Origin: Curtobacterium sp. MCLR17_032
GTDB lineage: Bacteria > Actinomycetota > Actinomycetes > Actinomycetales > Microbacteriaceae
NCBI RefSeq assembly: GCF_003234795.2
Contig: NZ_CP126268.1
Span: 3,410,001-3,474,000 of the forward strand
DNA: 64,000 nt
Direction of reading: 5' to 3'
Both the position numbers and the translations under genes were made by a program. The notes beneath the pieces are model-generated. The model had not been told where the DNA came from. It saw only the letters and a list, made by a program, of their open reading frames with translations, and did no database searches. The first letter of the stretch is position 1. Every line of letters begins with the position of its first letter. This document shows positions 32,866-40,734 of this stretch, piece after piece.

Positions 32866-33690
32866 TCAGTGCGCGTCGGGACTGGGCTGGGTCTGGAGGA
32901 AGCCGTCGACCGTGCTCCGCAGCACCGCAGGATCCGGCACGTGGCCCTGCCCCTCGAGCACCACGGCCGTCGAGCCGGGCACCGTCTCGACCACCGCGCG
33001 CGCGGCCGCCCGGGTCCAGGTGGGTCCGGTGGTGCCCGCGGCGACGAGCACCGGGATCCCCACCGCGGCGAGTGCCCGCTCCGGCACGACGAGGCCACTG
33101 AGGACCCGGACGTCACGGCCGAGGACCCCGGCGTCGGCGAGCAGCGCCTTCCACAGCTTCGGTTTGAGGGGCACGGCGGAGACCTGCAGCATCGGGATGC
33201 CGAGCACCCGGGTGAGGTAAGCGCGGACCGCGGCGGCTCGGCGGCCGCCGGCGATCATCTCGTCGAGGCGGTCGGCGAAGAGGACGTCGTCGGCGTGCGC
33301 GTCGACGCTCGCGCGGTACGGCGGTTCGTAGAGCACGGCACGGCCGACCGGGACGCCGGTGGCGACGGCGTGCAGGACGACGGCGGCACCGACGCAGATG
33401 CCGAGGAGGTCGACGGGAGCGCCGACGTCGGCGACCACGGCGGCGAGGTCCTCGACCTCTCGCGCGACCGACCAGGGCCGGGTGTCACCGCTCTCTCCGC
33501 GGCCGCGGCGGTCGTACGTGACGACCCGGTAGCGGTCGGAGAACGCGGCGACGACCCCGTCCACGAACGGGGTGCCCCGGTGGTCGAAGGCTCCGCCCAC
33601 GAGGACGAGCGCGGGGCCGTCCCCGCTCGACGAGACCGCGATCCGTGTGCCGTCCGCTGACAGCACCGATCGGTCGGCGGTGGTCGTCAT
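32866..33690 (-). CDS. alpha/beta hydrolase with cysteine at the nucleophile position
   Basis: 274 residues, ATG 33690. The fold is clear: ADGTRIAVSSSGDGPALVLVGG, YRVVTYDRRGRGESGD, the elbow LLGICVGAAVVLHA, and the late GQGHVPDP histidine. The nucleophile elbow is G-I-C-V-G, so cysteine stands where serine normally is, as in dienelactone hydrolases. That may mean a thiol esterase-like mechanism or loss of activity. The catalytic acid is likely in PVLVAAGTTGPTW. The gene is followed in the minus direction by the HAD gene after 51 bases. Confidence 0.85.
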   Translation of the reverse strand: MTTTADRSVLSADGTRIAVSSSGDGPALVLVGGAFDHRGTPFVDGVVAAFSDRYRVVTYDRRGRGESGDTRPWSVAREVEDLAAVVADVGAPVDLLGICVGAAVVLHAVATGVPVGRAVLYEPPYRASVDAHADDVLFADRLDEMIAGGRRAAAVRAYLTRVLGIPMLQVSAVPLKPKLWKALLADAGVLGRDVRVLSGLVVPERALAAVGIPVLVAAGTTGPTWTRAAARAVVETVPGSTAVVLEGQGHVPDPAVLRSTVDGFLQTQPSPDAH

Positions 33691-33782
33691 GGCGTCCTCG
33701 TTCGGTCTCGACGGCGAGTGGCGCGCCCCCGGTCGTGCGGCACCCGGAGGGTACGACACGCATCGCGCTCGACGCTGATCTC

Positions 33783-33804
33783 GGTCCACGGAGTTCCGTG
33801 GACC
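33783..33804. terminator. perfect hairpin upstream of the hydrolase gene
   Basis: Arms GGTCCACGGA (33783-33792) and TCCGTGGACC (33795-33804) with a two-base centre, in the 219-base spacer between the ogt stop and the hydrolase start. A second, smaller GGGAGC/GCTCCC hairpin (33862-33880) is closer to ogt. Together they probably end the alkA-ogt transcript. Confidence 0.55.
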
Positions 33805-33909
33805 ACGCCGTCGTCGTGAGTCTGACAGGCCCGGGGCTCTGCGTCACCACCCACGTCCTGGGGGAGCGCTTGATGCTCCCTGTGAACGCGTGACCCGTCC
33901 GAGGGGCGC

Positions 33910-34422
33910 TCAGACGAGGGCGTCGGCGGCCACGGACTCGCGCTCGAGCAACGACCGCTTGACGTCGAGCCCCCAGGCGAACCCGCCGAGCGAGCCGTCG
34001 GAGCGCAGGACCCGGTGACAGGGCACGAAGAGGGCGGGAGCGTTCCGGGCGCAGACGCTGGCGGCGGCGCGGACGGCGTCCGGGCGCCCCATCGCGCTGG
34101 CGAACGCCGTGTACGTCAACGTGGACCCCGCGGGGATGTCCCGGAGCCTCCGCCAGCCCTCGGCGAAGAGCTCGGTGCCGACCTGGTGGACGGGCACCTG
34201 CATGGCGTGCTCGGGCTCGCCCGCGTAGTAGGCGTCCACGGCCTCGGCCGCGCGGACCTGCCCGTCGAGGACCCGGGTCGGCCGGTGCCGTTCGGCCAGG
34301 CGCGCGAGGATCCGGTCGGGGTCGGCGGTCCACCCCGAGGCGAGGACCCGCCCGCGGTCGTCTTCGAGCACGGTGAAGGGCCCGTCGGGGGTGGAGAGGG
34401 TGGTGAGGACGGCGTCGGTCAT
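33910..34422 (-). CDS. ogt: methylated-DNA--protein-cysteine S-methyltransferase
   Basis: 170 residues, ATG 34422 overlapping the alkA stop by four bases. The active site PCHRV (C135) and upstream helix-turn-helix region GSTLTYTAFASAMGRPDAVRAAASVCARNA are intact. The protein takes methyl groups from O6-methylguanine onto the cysteine in a suicide reaction. Coupling to the Ada/AlkA-type protein makes a compact alkylation repair operon. Confidence 0.95.
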   Translation of the reverse strand: MTDAVLTTLSTPDGPFTVLEDDRGRVLASGWTADPDRILARLAERHRPTRVLDGQVRAAEAVDAYYAGEPEHAMQVPVHQVGTELFAEGWRRLRDIPAGSTLTYTAFASAMGRPDAVRAAASVCARNAPALFVPCHRVLRSDGSLGGFAWGLDVKRSLLERESVAADALV

Positions 34423-36116
34423 CGGGGTTCCTTCCCGGAGTTCGTGGAGGTCGCTGCGGTCCGGTCCATCGCGCGATCGATGATCGGCCGCCAGCAGTGC
34501 ATCGTGAGGTAGCTCCGCCAGGGGGCCACCCGTTCCGACCATAGGGAGAGTTCACGCGCCGTCCCGGGCAGCCCGAGTTCCTGTGCACCGTTCCGCACGG
34601 CGAGGTCGCTGTGCAGGAAGAGATCGGGGTGGTGCCGGACCCGGAGTGCGACGTAGTCCGCCGTCCACGGGCCGATGCCCTTCACGGCGAGCAGGCCGGA
34701 GCGGAGTTCGTCGAGCGACTGACCACCGTGGACGACGAGACTGCCGTCCGCGAGCGCCGCCGCAACGCGCATGATCGTGTCGACGCGGGCTGCTGGGCCG
34801 CGGAGGACCTCCCGCCCGCGCTCGGCGATCACCGCGGCACGGGGGAACAGCCGCACGACGGACTCGTCGGAGTCAGGGACCCCCGGCACGAGTCCCGCCG
34901 TCACCTGCTCCCCCAGCGCCGCCACGAGCCGCGTCTGCGCCGTCCGCGCCGCCGCGACGGACACCTGCTGCCCGATGAGGGTGCGGAACACCACCTCGTG
35001 CGGGTCCACCGCCCCCGGCAGCCGCAGGCCGGGCACCCGTGCGACGACCGGTGCGAGCTCGGGCACCGCCGCGAGGGCCGCGTCCACCGCCACCGGGTCG
35101 GCATCGAGGTCGAACAACGATCGCACCCGGGCCACGAGGGTGGGCAGGTCGGACAGGTCGGTGAGCCGGACGAGCAGGTCCAGCCCGGTCCGCCCCCGAC
35201 CGGAACGCTGGCCGGAGCCACCAGAACCGTGCCCGGCCCCGCCGGACCCAGCCCCGCCGGACCCAGCCCCGCCGGTACCGGACGCGACCCCGTCGTGGTC
35301 CGCAGCCGTCGCGCGGAACCAGCCCGGGCCTCCCGGCAGGTCCAGCACCCGCCCGTAGGACGCGACCCGCCCGGCCGCGTCGAAGCCGACCTGCTCCATG
35401 CCGGCGAGCGCGTGCAACGCGTGCCACTCGAGCAGCCCCTGCACGTCGAACGGCGGCCGCGCCGGCAGGTGCACGCGGAGCGCGCCGTCACCGCCCGGCA
35501 CGACCCGCCGTCGGGACCGCAGTTCGGTGGGCGTGAGCGCGAAGACCTCGCGCACGGTGTCGTTGAACTGGCGGACGCTCGCGAACCCGGCGGCGAACGC
35601 GACGTCCGTCATCGGCAGGTCGGACGAGGTGAGCAGGGTCCGCGCGGTCTGCGCCCGGTGCGCGCGACTGAGGGCCTTCGGTCCGGCACCGAGCTCGTCG
35701 GTCATGATCCGGTTGAGTTGCCGTTCCGAGTAGCCGACGCGGCTGGCGAGGCCGGGGACGCCCTCCCGGTCGACGACGCCGTCGAGGACCAGGCGCATCG
35801 CGCGGGCGGCGACGTCCTCGCGGAGGTCCCACTCCGGGCTGCCCGGCGTCGCCTCGGGCAGGCACCGGCGGCAGGCGCGGAAGCCGGCGAGGTGCGCGGC
35901 GGCACTCGTCCGGTAGAAGGTGACGCCGGTCGATCGGGGTGTGCGGGCCGGGCAGCTCGGGCGGCAGTAGATGCCGGTGGAGTGCACGGCGGTGACGAAC
36001 TGACCGTCGAACCGCGCGTCCCGCGAGGCCGCGATCCGGTACCGCTCGTCGTGCTGTGAGACGGGCTGCAGATCGGGCTGCGCGTCGAGCGGCGCGTCGG
36101 CTCCGGTGGTCGTCAT
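34419..36116 (-). CDS. Ada-AlkA fusion: methyl-phosphotriester sensor, AraC HTH and 3-methyladenine glycosylase
   Basis: 565 residues. The N-terminal Ada zinc domain has four cysteines (C51, C55, C82, C85; YCRPSCPAR and CRRCLPE), then an AraC-type helix-turn-helix (about 100-195), the AlkA N-terminal domain, and a HhH-GPD glycosylase (LAVKGIGPWTADYVALR and the catalytic region HHPDLFLHSDLAVR). The protein likely senses methylated phosphotriesters at C51 and activates its own operon while excising alkylated bases. A Gly/Ser/Ala repeat of about 30 residues (near 265-295) breaks the AlkA N-terminal part and is encoded by GCCGGACCC-type units. Confidence 0.93.
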   Translation of the reverse strand: MTTTGADAPLDAQPDLQPVSQHDERYRIAASRDARFDGQFVTAVHSTGIYCRPSCPARTPRSTGVTFYRTSAAAHLAGFRACRRCLPEATPGSPEWDLREDVAARAMRLVLDGVVDREGVPGLASRVGYSERQLNRIMTDELGAGPKALSRAHRAQTARTLLTSSDLPMTDVAFAAGFASVRQFNDTVREVFALTPTELRSRRRVVPGGDGALRVHLPARPPFDVQGLLEWHALHALAGMEQVGFDAAGRVASYGRVLDLPGGPGWFRATAADHDGVASGTGGAGSGGAGSGGAGHGSGGSGQRSGRGRTGLDLLVRLTDLSDLPTLVARVRSLFDLDADPVAVDAALAAVPELAPVVARVPGLRLPGAVDPHEVVFRTLIGQQVSVAAARTAQTRLVAALGEQVTAGLVPGVPDSDESVVRLFPRAAVIAERGREVLRGPAARVDTIMRVAAALADGSLVVHGGQSLDELRSGLLAVKGIGPWTADYVALRVRHHPDLFLHSDLAVRNGAQELGLPGTARELSLWSERVAPWRSYLTMHCWRPIIDRAMDRTAATSTNSGKEPR

Positions 36117-36220
36117 GCGGTCAGCCTGGCACGGGCCGACGACACCGGACTGGCGGGAATCGGACGTCGCAGCACCCCGGGTGGACGGGACGGCCGGGAG
36201 GCGCGGCTACCGTCGACCGC

Positions 36221-36781
36221 ATGCCTCCCGTCCTCGACCCGGTCGCCTCCGTCGCGCTGCCGCACGCCCGCGATGTCGAGGTGACGATGCTGCTGGTCTC
36301 CCGGAGGCACCGCTACGAGGGCCGTCCCGCGGACGGGGCGACACCGTCCGACGAGGAGGAGCTCCGCGACCGCATCGAGCTGCGCGCCGGACTCGGGATC
36401 GTCGGCGACCGCTACTTCGCGGCCCGCGCGCACGTGCACGCGTCGGTGACCCTGATCGGGCTCGCGGGGCTCGAGGCGGTGGGACGGGAACTCGGCGTGC
36501 CGGTCGACCCGGCGGCGACCCGGCGGAACGTGTTCCTGCGCGGCGTCGACGTCGAGGCGCTGCGGGGTGAGCCGTTCTCCCTGGACTCCGGCGACGGCCC
36601 GGTCCTGTTCCGGGGGTACCGGCCGGCGAACCCGTGCGCGTGGATGGACACCGAGGTCGCGCCGGGGGCGTTCCGGGCGATGCGCGGGCGCGGCGGGGTG
36701 CGCTGCGACCCGGAGTCCGACGGCGTGCTCACCCTCGGCCGAGCCGTGCTCCGCACCGCTCACCCGGTCCCCGCCGACTGA
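36221..36781 (+). CDS. MOSC domain protein
   Basis: 186 residues from ATG 36221, leaderless-type (TACCGT 7 bases upstream). A MOSC domain shows GIVGDRYFAARAHVHASVTLIGLAGLEAV, TRRNVFLRGVDVEALRG and the conserved cysteine in RPANPCAWMD, the residue that binds molybdenum cofactor-derived sulfur in the family. Stand-alone MOSC proteins of this kind (YiiM-like) reduce hydroxylated bases or deliver sulfur; role here unknown. The first codons carry the GCCTCCCG sequence, and a second copy lies 26 bases upstream. Confidence 0.88.
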   Translation: MPPVLDPVASVALPHARDVEVTMLLVSRRHRYEGRPADGATPSDEEELRDRIELRAGLGIVGDRYFAARAHVHASVTLIGLAGLEAVGRELGVPVDPAATRRNVFLRGVDVEALRGEPFSLDSGDGPVLFRGYRPANPCAWMDTEVAPGAFRAMRGRGGVRCDPESDGVLTLGRAVLRTAHPVPAD

Positions 36782-36802
36782 CGCGGGCGCGGGCCCCACG
36801 GA

Positions 36803-36862
36803 ACGCAACGTGGGCGGCGTCGCGCGGCGGAGTACCGCTGCGCGTTGCCGCCCACGTTGCGT
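36803..36862. repeat. family-1 hairpin element, copy 1a
   Basis: Perfect 16-base outer arms (ACGCAACGTGGGCGGC, 36803-36818, and complement 36847-36862) with an inner stem that closes on AGTA inside CGGAGTACCG. It separates the convergent MOSC and PfpI genes. Copies with the same outer arm occur at 42216, 53278 and 53926. Confidence 0.85.
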
Positions 36863-36873
36863 GTTGCGAGGGG

Positions 36874-37422
36874 TCAGGCGAGGGCGGCCTGGATCGCGTC
36901 GACGAACGCCGGCAGGTCGCCGGGGTTCCGTGACGTGATGATCGTGCTGCCGGTCTCGTCGACCTGGACTTCCTGGTCGACCCACTCGGCACCGGCGTTG
37001 CGGACGTCCGTCTGCAGCGAGGGGAACGAGGTGATCGTGCGACCCGGCAGGACACCGGCCTCGACGAGGGTCCACGGGCCGTGGCAGATCGCCGCGACCG
37101 GCTTGCCGGCCTCGACGAACGCCTTCACGAGGTCGATCGCGGTGGCCTCCTGGCGGATGGTGTCGGCGTTGATCGTGCCGCCGGGGACCACGAGGGCGTC
37201 GAAGTCGCCGGCCGAGACACCGTCGAGGGTGGTGTCGACGTCGACGTCCTTGCCCGGGTCCTTGTCGCCGACCAGGGTCTGGATCGAGCCGGACTCCTTG
37301 GCGGCGACCGTCACGGTGGCGCCGCGCTCACGGAGCTGGTCGGTGGGGACGACGATCTCGTCCTGCTCCACGCCGTAGTTCGTCGCGATGACGAGGATCT
37401 TCTTGCCGTCGAGGGCTGCCAT
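36874..37422 (-). CDS. DJ-1/PfpI family protein
   Basis: 182 residues, ATG 37422 behind GGAAGGAG. The PfpI fold shows ILVIATNYGVEQDEI, ALVVPGG, and the nucleophile elbow AICHGPW with the cysteine and neighbouring histidine, then EWVDQEVQVD and TSRNPGDLPAF. Members act as deglycases, chaperones or proteases under oxidative or carbonyl stress; activity is not predictable. Monocistronic, ending at the family-1 hairpin. Confidence 0.92.
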   Translation of the reverse strand: MAALDGKKILVIATNYGVEQDEIVVPTDQLRERGATVTVAAKESGSIQTLVGDKDPGKDVDVDTTLDGVSAGDFDALVVPGGTINADTIRQEATAIDLVKAFVEAGKPVAAICHGPWTLVEAGVLPGRTITSFPSLQTDVRNAGAEWVDQEVQVDETGSTIITSRNPGDLPAFVDAIQAALA

Positions 37423-37564
37423 GGTCACTCCTTCCGCAGGCCGGGGTCTCCGGCTGCGCACACCACGGTCGTCGGACGCCGCTGGGTGTGTTCGCAGAGC
37501 GCAGGGGACGCTCAGCCGGAGCGCGCGGACCGGCCTGACGGTCCGGTCCGGACCGGGCCTGCCG

Positions 37565-38221
37565 TCAGCCCCGGATCCGGAACCCGTCGCCCTCGGCCGT
37601 CACGGTGACGCCGTCGTACCCCGTGATGCGCACGAGGTCCGCCGGCAGGTCGGCGGGGGCGAGCGTCCCGACGGCGACGGTCGTCGCACCGGAGGCGAGC
37701 GCAGCCTCCAGTCCGGCCGGGGCGTCCTCGAAGGCCAGGCAGTCCTCGGCAGCGACCCCGAGCAGGGCGGCACCCCGCAGGTAGCCGTCCGGGTGCGGCT
37801 TGCCGTGCTCGACGTCGTCGGCGGCGACCACGGCGTCCGGGACGGGCACGTCGGCGGCGCGCATCCGGTTCACGGCGAGGTCCCGCGGGGCGCTCGTCAC
37901 GAGCGCGACCGGCACACCTGCGGCCAGGAGCCGACGGACGAACGCACCGGCGCCGGGGACCTCGATGATGCCGTCGGTGTTCTCGACCTCGTCGTTGACG
38001 AGTTCGAGCGCGACCCGTCGTTGTTCGTCCGGGGCCAGGTCGGGCAGGAAGTGCCGGATGGTGTCAATCGTCTGTCGGCCGTGTGAGAAGCCGAGGATCG
38101 TCTGCGGGTCGAGGTCGTGCTCGGCGCCGAAGCGGCCCCACGCACCCTCGACGATGGCGGTCGAGTCGACGAGCGTCCCGTCCATGTCGAACAGGACCCC
38201 GGACACCACGACGTCGATCAC
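37565..38221 (-). CDS. HAD-family sugar phosphatase/phosphoglycolate phosphatase-like
   Basis: 218 residues from GTG 38221, with TAGGGT 7 bases upstream. Motif I is LFDMDGTLVDS (D12/D14), motif II VALVTSAPRD, motif III K in EHGKPHPDGYL and motif IV CLAFEDAPAGLEAA. The cap-I arrangement is that of 2-deoxyglucose-6-phosphate or sugar phosphatases. Substrate unknown. Leaderless and monocistronic. Confidence 0.9.
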   Translation of the reverse strand: MIDVVVSGVLFDMDGTLVDSTAIVEGAWGRFGAEHDLDPQTILGFSHGRQTIDTIRHFLPDLAPDEQRRVALELVNDEVENTDGIIEVPGAGAFVRRLLAAGVPVALVTSAPRDLAVNRMRAADVPVPDAVVAADDVEHGKPHPDGYLRGAALLGVAAEDCLAFEDAPAGLEAALASGATTVAVGTLAPADLPADLVRITGYDGVTVTAEGDGFRIRG

Positions 38222-38278
38222 GCGCCCGACCCTACCCGGCAGGCGTGACGTGCAGCGGGACGAGCAGGGGGCTCCTCG

Positions 38279-39025
38279 TCAGCGCGCCCGCACGTACCGC
38301 GTCAACAGCACGTCCCCGGCCCCGTGCAGCACGTGCGCGAGCCGCATCGGGCGGAGTTCCGGGGACGACCCGTGCACGATGCGGCCGCCGTCGCCGCCCT
38401 CGAGGGACGGGTCGATCGACAGGCACAGCTCGTCGACCAGGTCGGTCGCCACCAGGGCGCCGAGGAAGGACGGCCCGCCCTCGCAGTGGATGGTGCGGAG
38501 GCCCCGGTCGACCAGGGCGGCCCGGACCTGTGCCGGGTCGACAGAGTCCTCGCCGCAGGACACCACGTCGGCGACGGCCTCGAGCGCGTGTCGCCGCGCG
38601 GGGTCCGCGGTCGCCGAGGTGAGGACGACCGGTCGGACCGGCGCCTCGGTGAACACCCGCGAGGCCGGGTCGAGGCCGAGCGACCCCGTCACGATCGCGA
38701 ACACCGGGTGGTCGGGCAGACCGTGCGCCCGACGCCAGGCGACGTCGGCGTCGTGCAGCACCATCGGCCCGTACCCCTCGTCGCGGACGGTGCCCGCGGC
38801 GACCAGGACGACGTCGGCGACGCGGCGCAGCAGGTCGAACACGCGCAGGTCGTCGTCACCGCCGAGGGAGCCGGACTTGCCGGCCGCGGTGGCGGATCCG
38901 TCGAGGGAGCTGACGAAGTTCACGCGGAGCCAGCCGCCGTCAGCGGTGCCCTCGGCACCGTCGGTGTAGGCGGCGAGCAGCTCGTCGTCGGACAGGTCGG
39001 CGATCGGGTCGGGCAGGTGGGTCAC
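38279..39025 (-). CDS. RibD C-terminal-like pyrimidine reductase
   Basis: 248 residues. The fold is the dihydrofolate-reductase-like RibD C-terminal domain: RVNFVSSLDGSATAAGKSGSLGGDDDLRVFDLLRRVADVVLVAAGTVRDEGYGP, and CEGGPSFLGALVATDLVDELCLSIDP. Family enzymes reduce the ribosylamino-pyrimidine of riboflavin synthesis with NADPH. The start overlaps the folP stop by four bases, so it belongs to the folE-folP operon; it may serve in a pterin or riboflavin-like reduction rather than replace RibD. Confidence 0.85.
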   Translation of the reverse strand: MTHLPDPIADLSDDELLAAYTDGAEGTADGGWLRVNFVSSLDGSATAAGKSGSLGGDDDLRVFDLLRRVADVVLVAAGTVRDEGYGPMVLHDADVAWRRAHGLPDHPVFAIVTGSLGLDPASRVFTEAPVRPVVLTSATADPARRHALEAVADVVSCGEDSVDPAQVRAALVDRGLRTIHCEGGPSFLGALVATDLVDELCLSIDPSLEGGDGGRIVHGSSPELRPMRLAHVLHGAGDVLLTRYVRAR

Positions 39026-39963
39026 GTGTTGTGCCTCGCTTCCAGGGGTGCGCGCCAGCCGAGGACGGTCTCGACCATGCGCATCGCGTCGACCGACTCG
39101 ACGACGTCGTGCATCCGGACGATGCGGGCACCGAGCATGGCGCTGACCGTCGCGGCCGCCAACGACCCGGACAGCCGTTCACCGCGGGGACGGCCGAGGC
39201 TCTCCCCCACGAAGTCCTTGTTCGACACCGCGGCGAGGACCGGGTAGCCGAGGGCGACGACCTCCGGCAGACGCCGGGTCAGCTCCAGCGTGTGCACGGT
39301 CGTCTTGTTGAGGTCGTGTCCGGGGTCGATGATGATCCGGTCCTCGGGGATGCCGGCCTCGAGCGCCCGGTCGACGCGCAGCCGCAGGAAGGCCGCGACC
39401 TCGCCCGCCACGTCGGCGTACTGCGGCTTCGGGTACTGCTGGCGCGGTGCCGCGAGCGAGTGCGTGATGACGATCGTCGCCTCCGAGTCGGCGACGACGG
39501 CGGCCATCCGCGGGTCGGCGAGGCCGGTGGTGTCGTTGACGACGCTGGCACCGGCGGCGATCGCGGCGGCCGCGACCTCGGGCCGGAAGGTGTCGACGCT
39601 GATCGTGACGTCGGACTGCTGCGTGACCTGCTCGACGACGGGCAGGACGCGCTCGATCTCGTCGGCGGCGGACAGCTCGGGCCCGGGGGCGAACTTCACG
39701 CCGCCGATGTCGACCCAGTCGGCGCCGTGCTCGGCGGCGGTGACGGCGGCCTCGACCGCGCGGTCGAGCGCGAAGGTCCGGCCCTTGTCGTGGAACGAGT
39801 CCGGCGTGCGGTTCACGATCGCCATCACGGCGATGCGGTGGTCGAAGTCGAACGTGCGGCGGCCGATGGTGCGGACGGGTTCGCGCAGGTCCGGCACCAC
39901 CCACCCGGGTCCGGACGACGCGGCCGCACCGGACGGGAGGCCCGTGCCGAGTCCGACGCGCAT
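39022..39963 (-). CDS. folP: FolP2-type dihydropteroate synthase homologue
   Basis: 313 residues, ATG 39963. The TIM-barrel signatures are MAIVNRTPDSFHDKGRTF, VDIGGVKFAPGPE, SVDTFRPEVAAAAIAAGASVVNDT, IIDPGHDLNKTTVHTLELTRRL and VLAAVSNKDFVGESLG. This set follows Mycobacterium tuberculosis FolP2 rather than the classical MG(I/V)(V/L)NVTPDSFSDGG of active DHPS. FolP2 is reported to lack synthase activity, so sulfonamide-target function should not be assumed. It overlaps folE by one base (TGATG) and the reductase by four. Confidence 0.9.
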   Translation of the reverse strand: MRVGLGTGLPSGAAASSGPGWVVPDLREPVRTIGRRTFDFDHRIAVMAIVNRTPDSFHDKGRTFALDRAVEAAVTAAEHGADWVDIGGVKFAPGPELSAADEIERVLPVVEQVTQQSDVTISVDTFRPEVAAAAIAAGASVVNDTTGLADPRMAAVVADSEATIVITHSLAAPRQQYPKPQYADVAGEVAAFLRLRVDRALEAGIPEDRIIIDPGHDLNKTTVHTLELTRRLPEVVALGYPVLAAVSNKDFVGESLGRPRGERLSGSLAAATVSAMLGARIVRMHDVVESVDAMRMVETVLGWRAPLEARHNT

Positions 39964-40607
39964 CAGGCGTCCGCCCCGGTGTCGGTGCTGCTGCCGGTGC
40001 CGCTGCTGGCTCCTGCTCCGCCGCCGATCAGCGCGATCGCCTCGGCCCGGCCCGCCGCGTCGGCGAGGATCCCGCTCGCCGCGACGGTGACGGTCGTGGA
40101 GCTCGTCTGCCGCTCCCCCCGGGTCGTCACGCACTGGTGCTGGGCGTCGAGGACGACCAGGACGCCCCGCGCCTCGAGGCCGTCCTGCACCGCCTGGACG
40201 ACCTGCTCGCCGAGACGCTCCTGCAACTGCGGACGGGAGGCCAGAGCCTCCACCACCCGCGCCAGCGTCCCGAGGCCGATGAGCCGCTCGCCCGGGGCGT
40301 ACGCCAGGTGCGCGGTGCCGAGGAACGGCAGCAGGTGGTGCTCGCACACCGACCGGAACAGGATGTCGCGGACGATCACCAGGTCACCGCGCTCACCGTC
40401 GCCGGCGGGCACCGTGCCGTCGCGGGCGATCTGCGTCGCGTCCTGGTCGAGCCCGCGGAAGAACTCCGTGTAGGCGTCGGCGACCCGCTGCGGGGTCCGC
40501 TCCAGTCCGGGTCGGTCGGGGTCTTCGCCGATGCCCGCCAGCAGCTCTCGCACGGCGGCCTCGACACGGGCACGGTCAATGCGCTGCGTCACCCGGTCAT
40601 CCAACAC
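39963..40607 (-). CDS. folE: GTP cyclohydrolase I
   Basis: 214 residues with the complete FolE core: RVADAYTEFFRGLD, DILFRSVCEHHLLPFLGTAHLAYAPG (zinc ligands Cys, His), GLGTLARVVEALASRPQLQERLGEQV and GVLVVLDAQHQCVTTRG. The enzyme converts GTP to dihydroneopterin triphosphate, the first step of folate and pterin synthesis. A Gly/Ser/Thr tail of about 20 residues follows the fold. It leads the folE-folP-reductase operon and is divergent from the purine permease. Confidence 0.95.
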   Translation of the reverse strand: MLDDRVTQRIDRARVEAAVRELLAGIGEDPDRPGLERTPQRVADAYTEFFRGLDQDATQIARDGTVPAGDGERGDLVIVRDILFRSVCEHHLLPFLGTAHLAYAPGERLIGLGTLARVVEALASRPQLQERLGEQVVQAVQDGLEARGVLVVLDAQHQCVTTRGERQTSSTTVTVAASGILADAAGRAEAIALIGGGAGASSGTGSSTDTGADA

Positions 40608-40734
40608 CGCCCGGCGGGGGTGCGACTGGACACGGAACGCGGTGACGTACCCCGATCACGGGGAACGGGCCTCCCGGATGGCTACCCTGCGGCCGCGACG
40701 TGCCGGCGGTCCCAGGTTCCTTTAAACTCCACCG

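Noticed and set aside
40608..40734. Purine riboswitch before the NCS2 permease
   Set aside because: No conserved three-way junction or purine core; the spacer is only 127 bases shared with the folE promoter.
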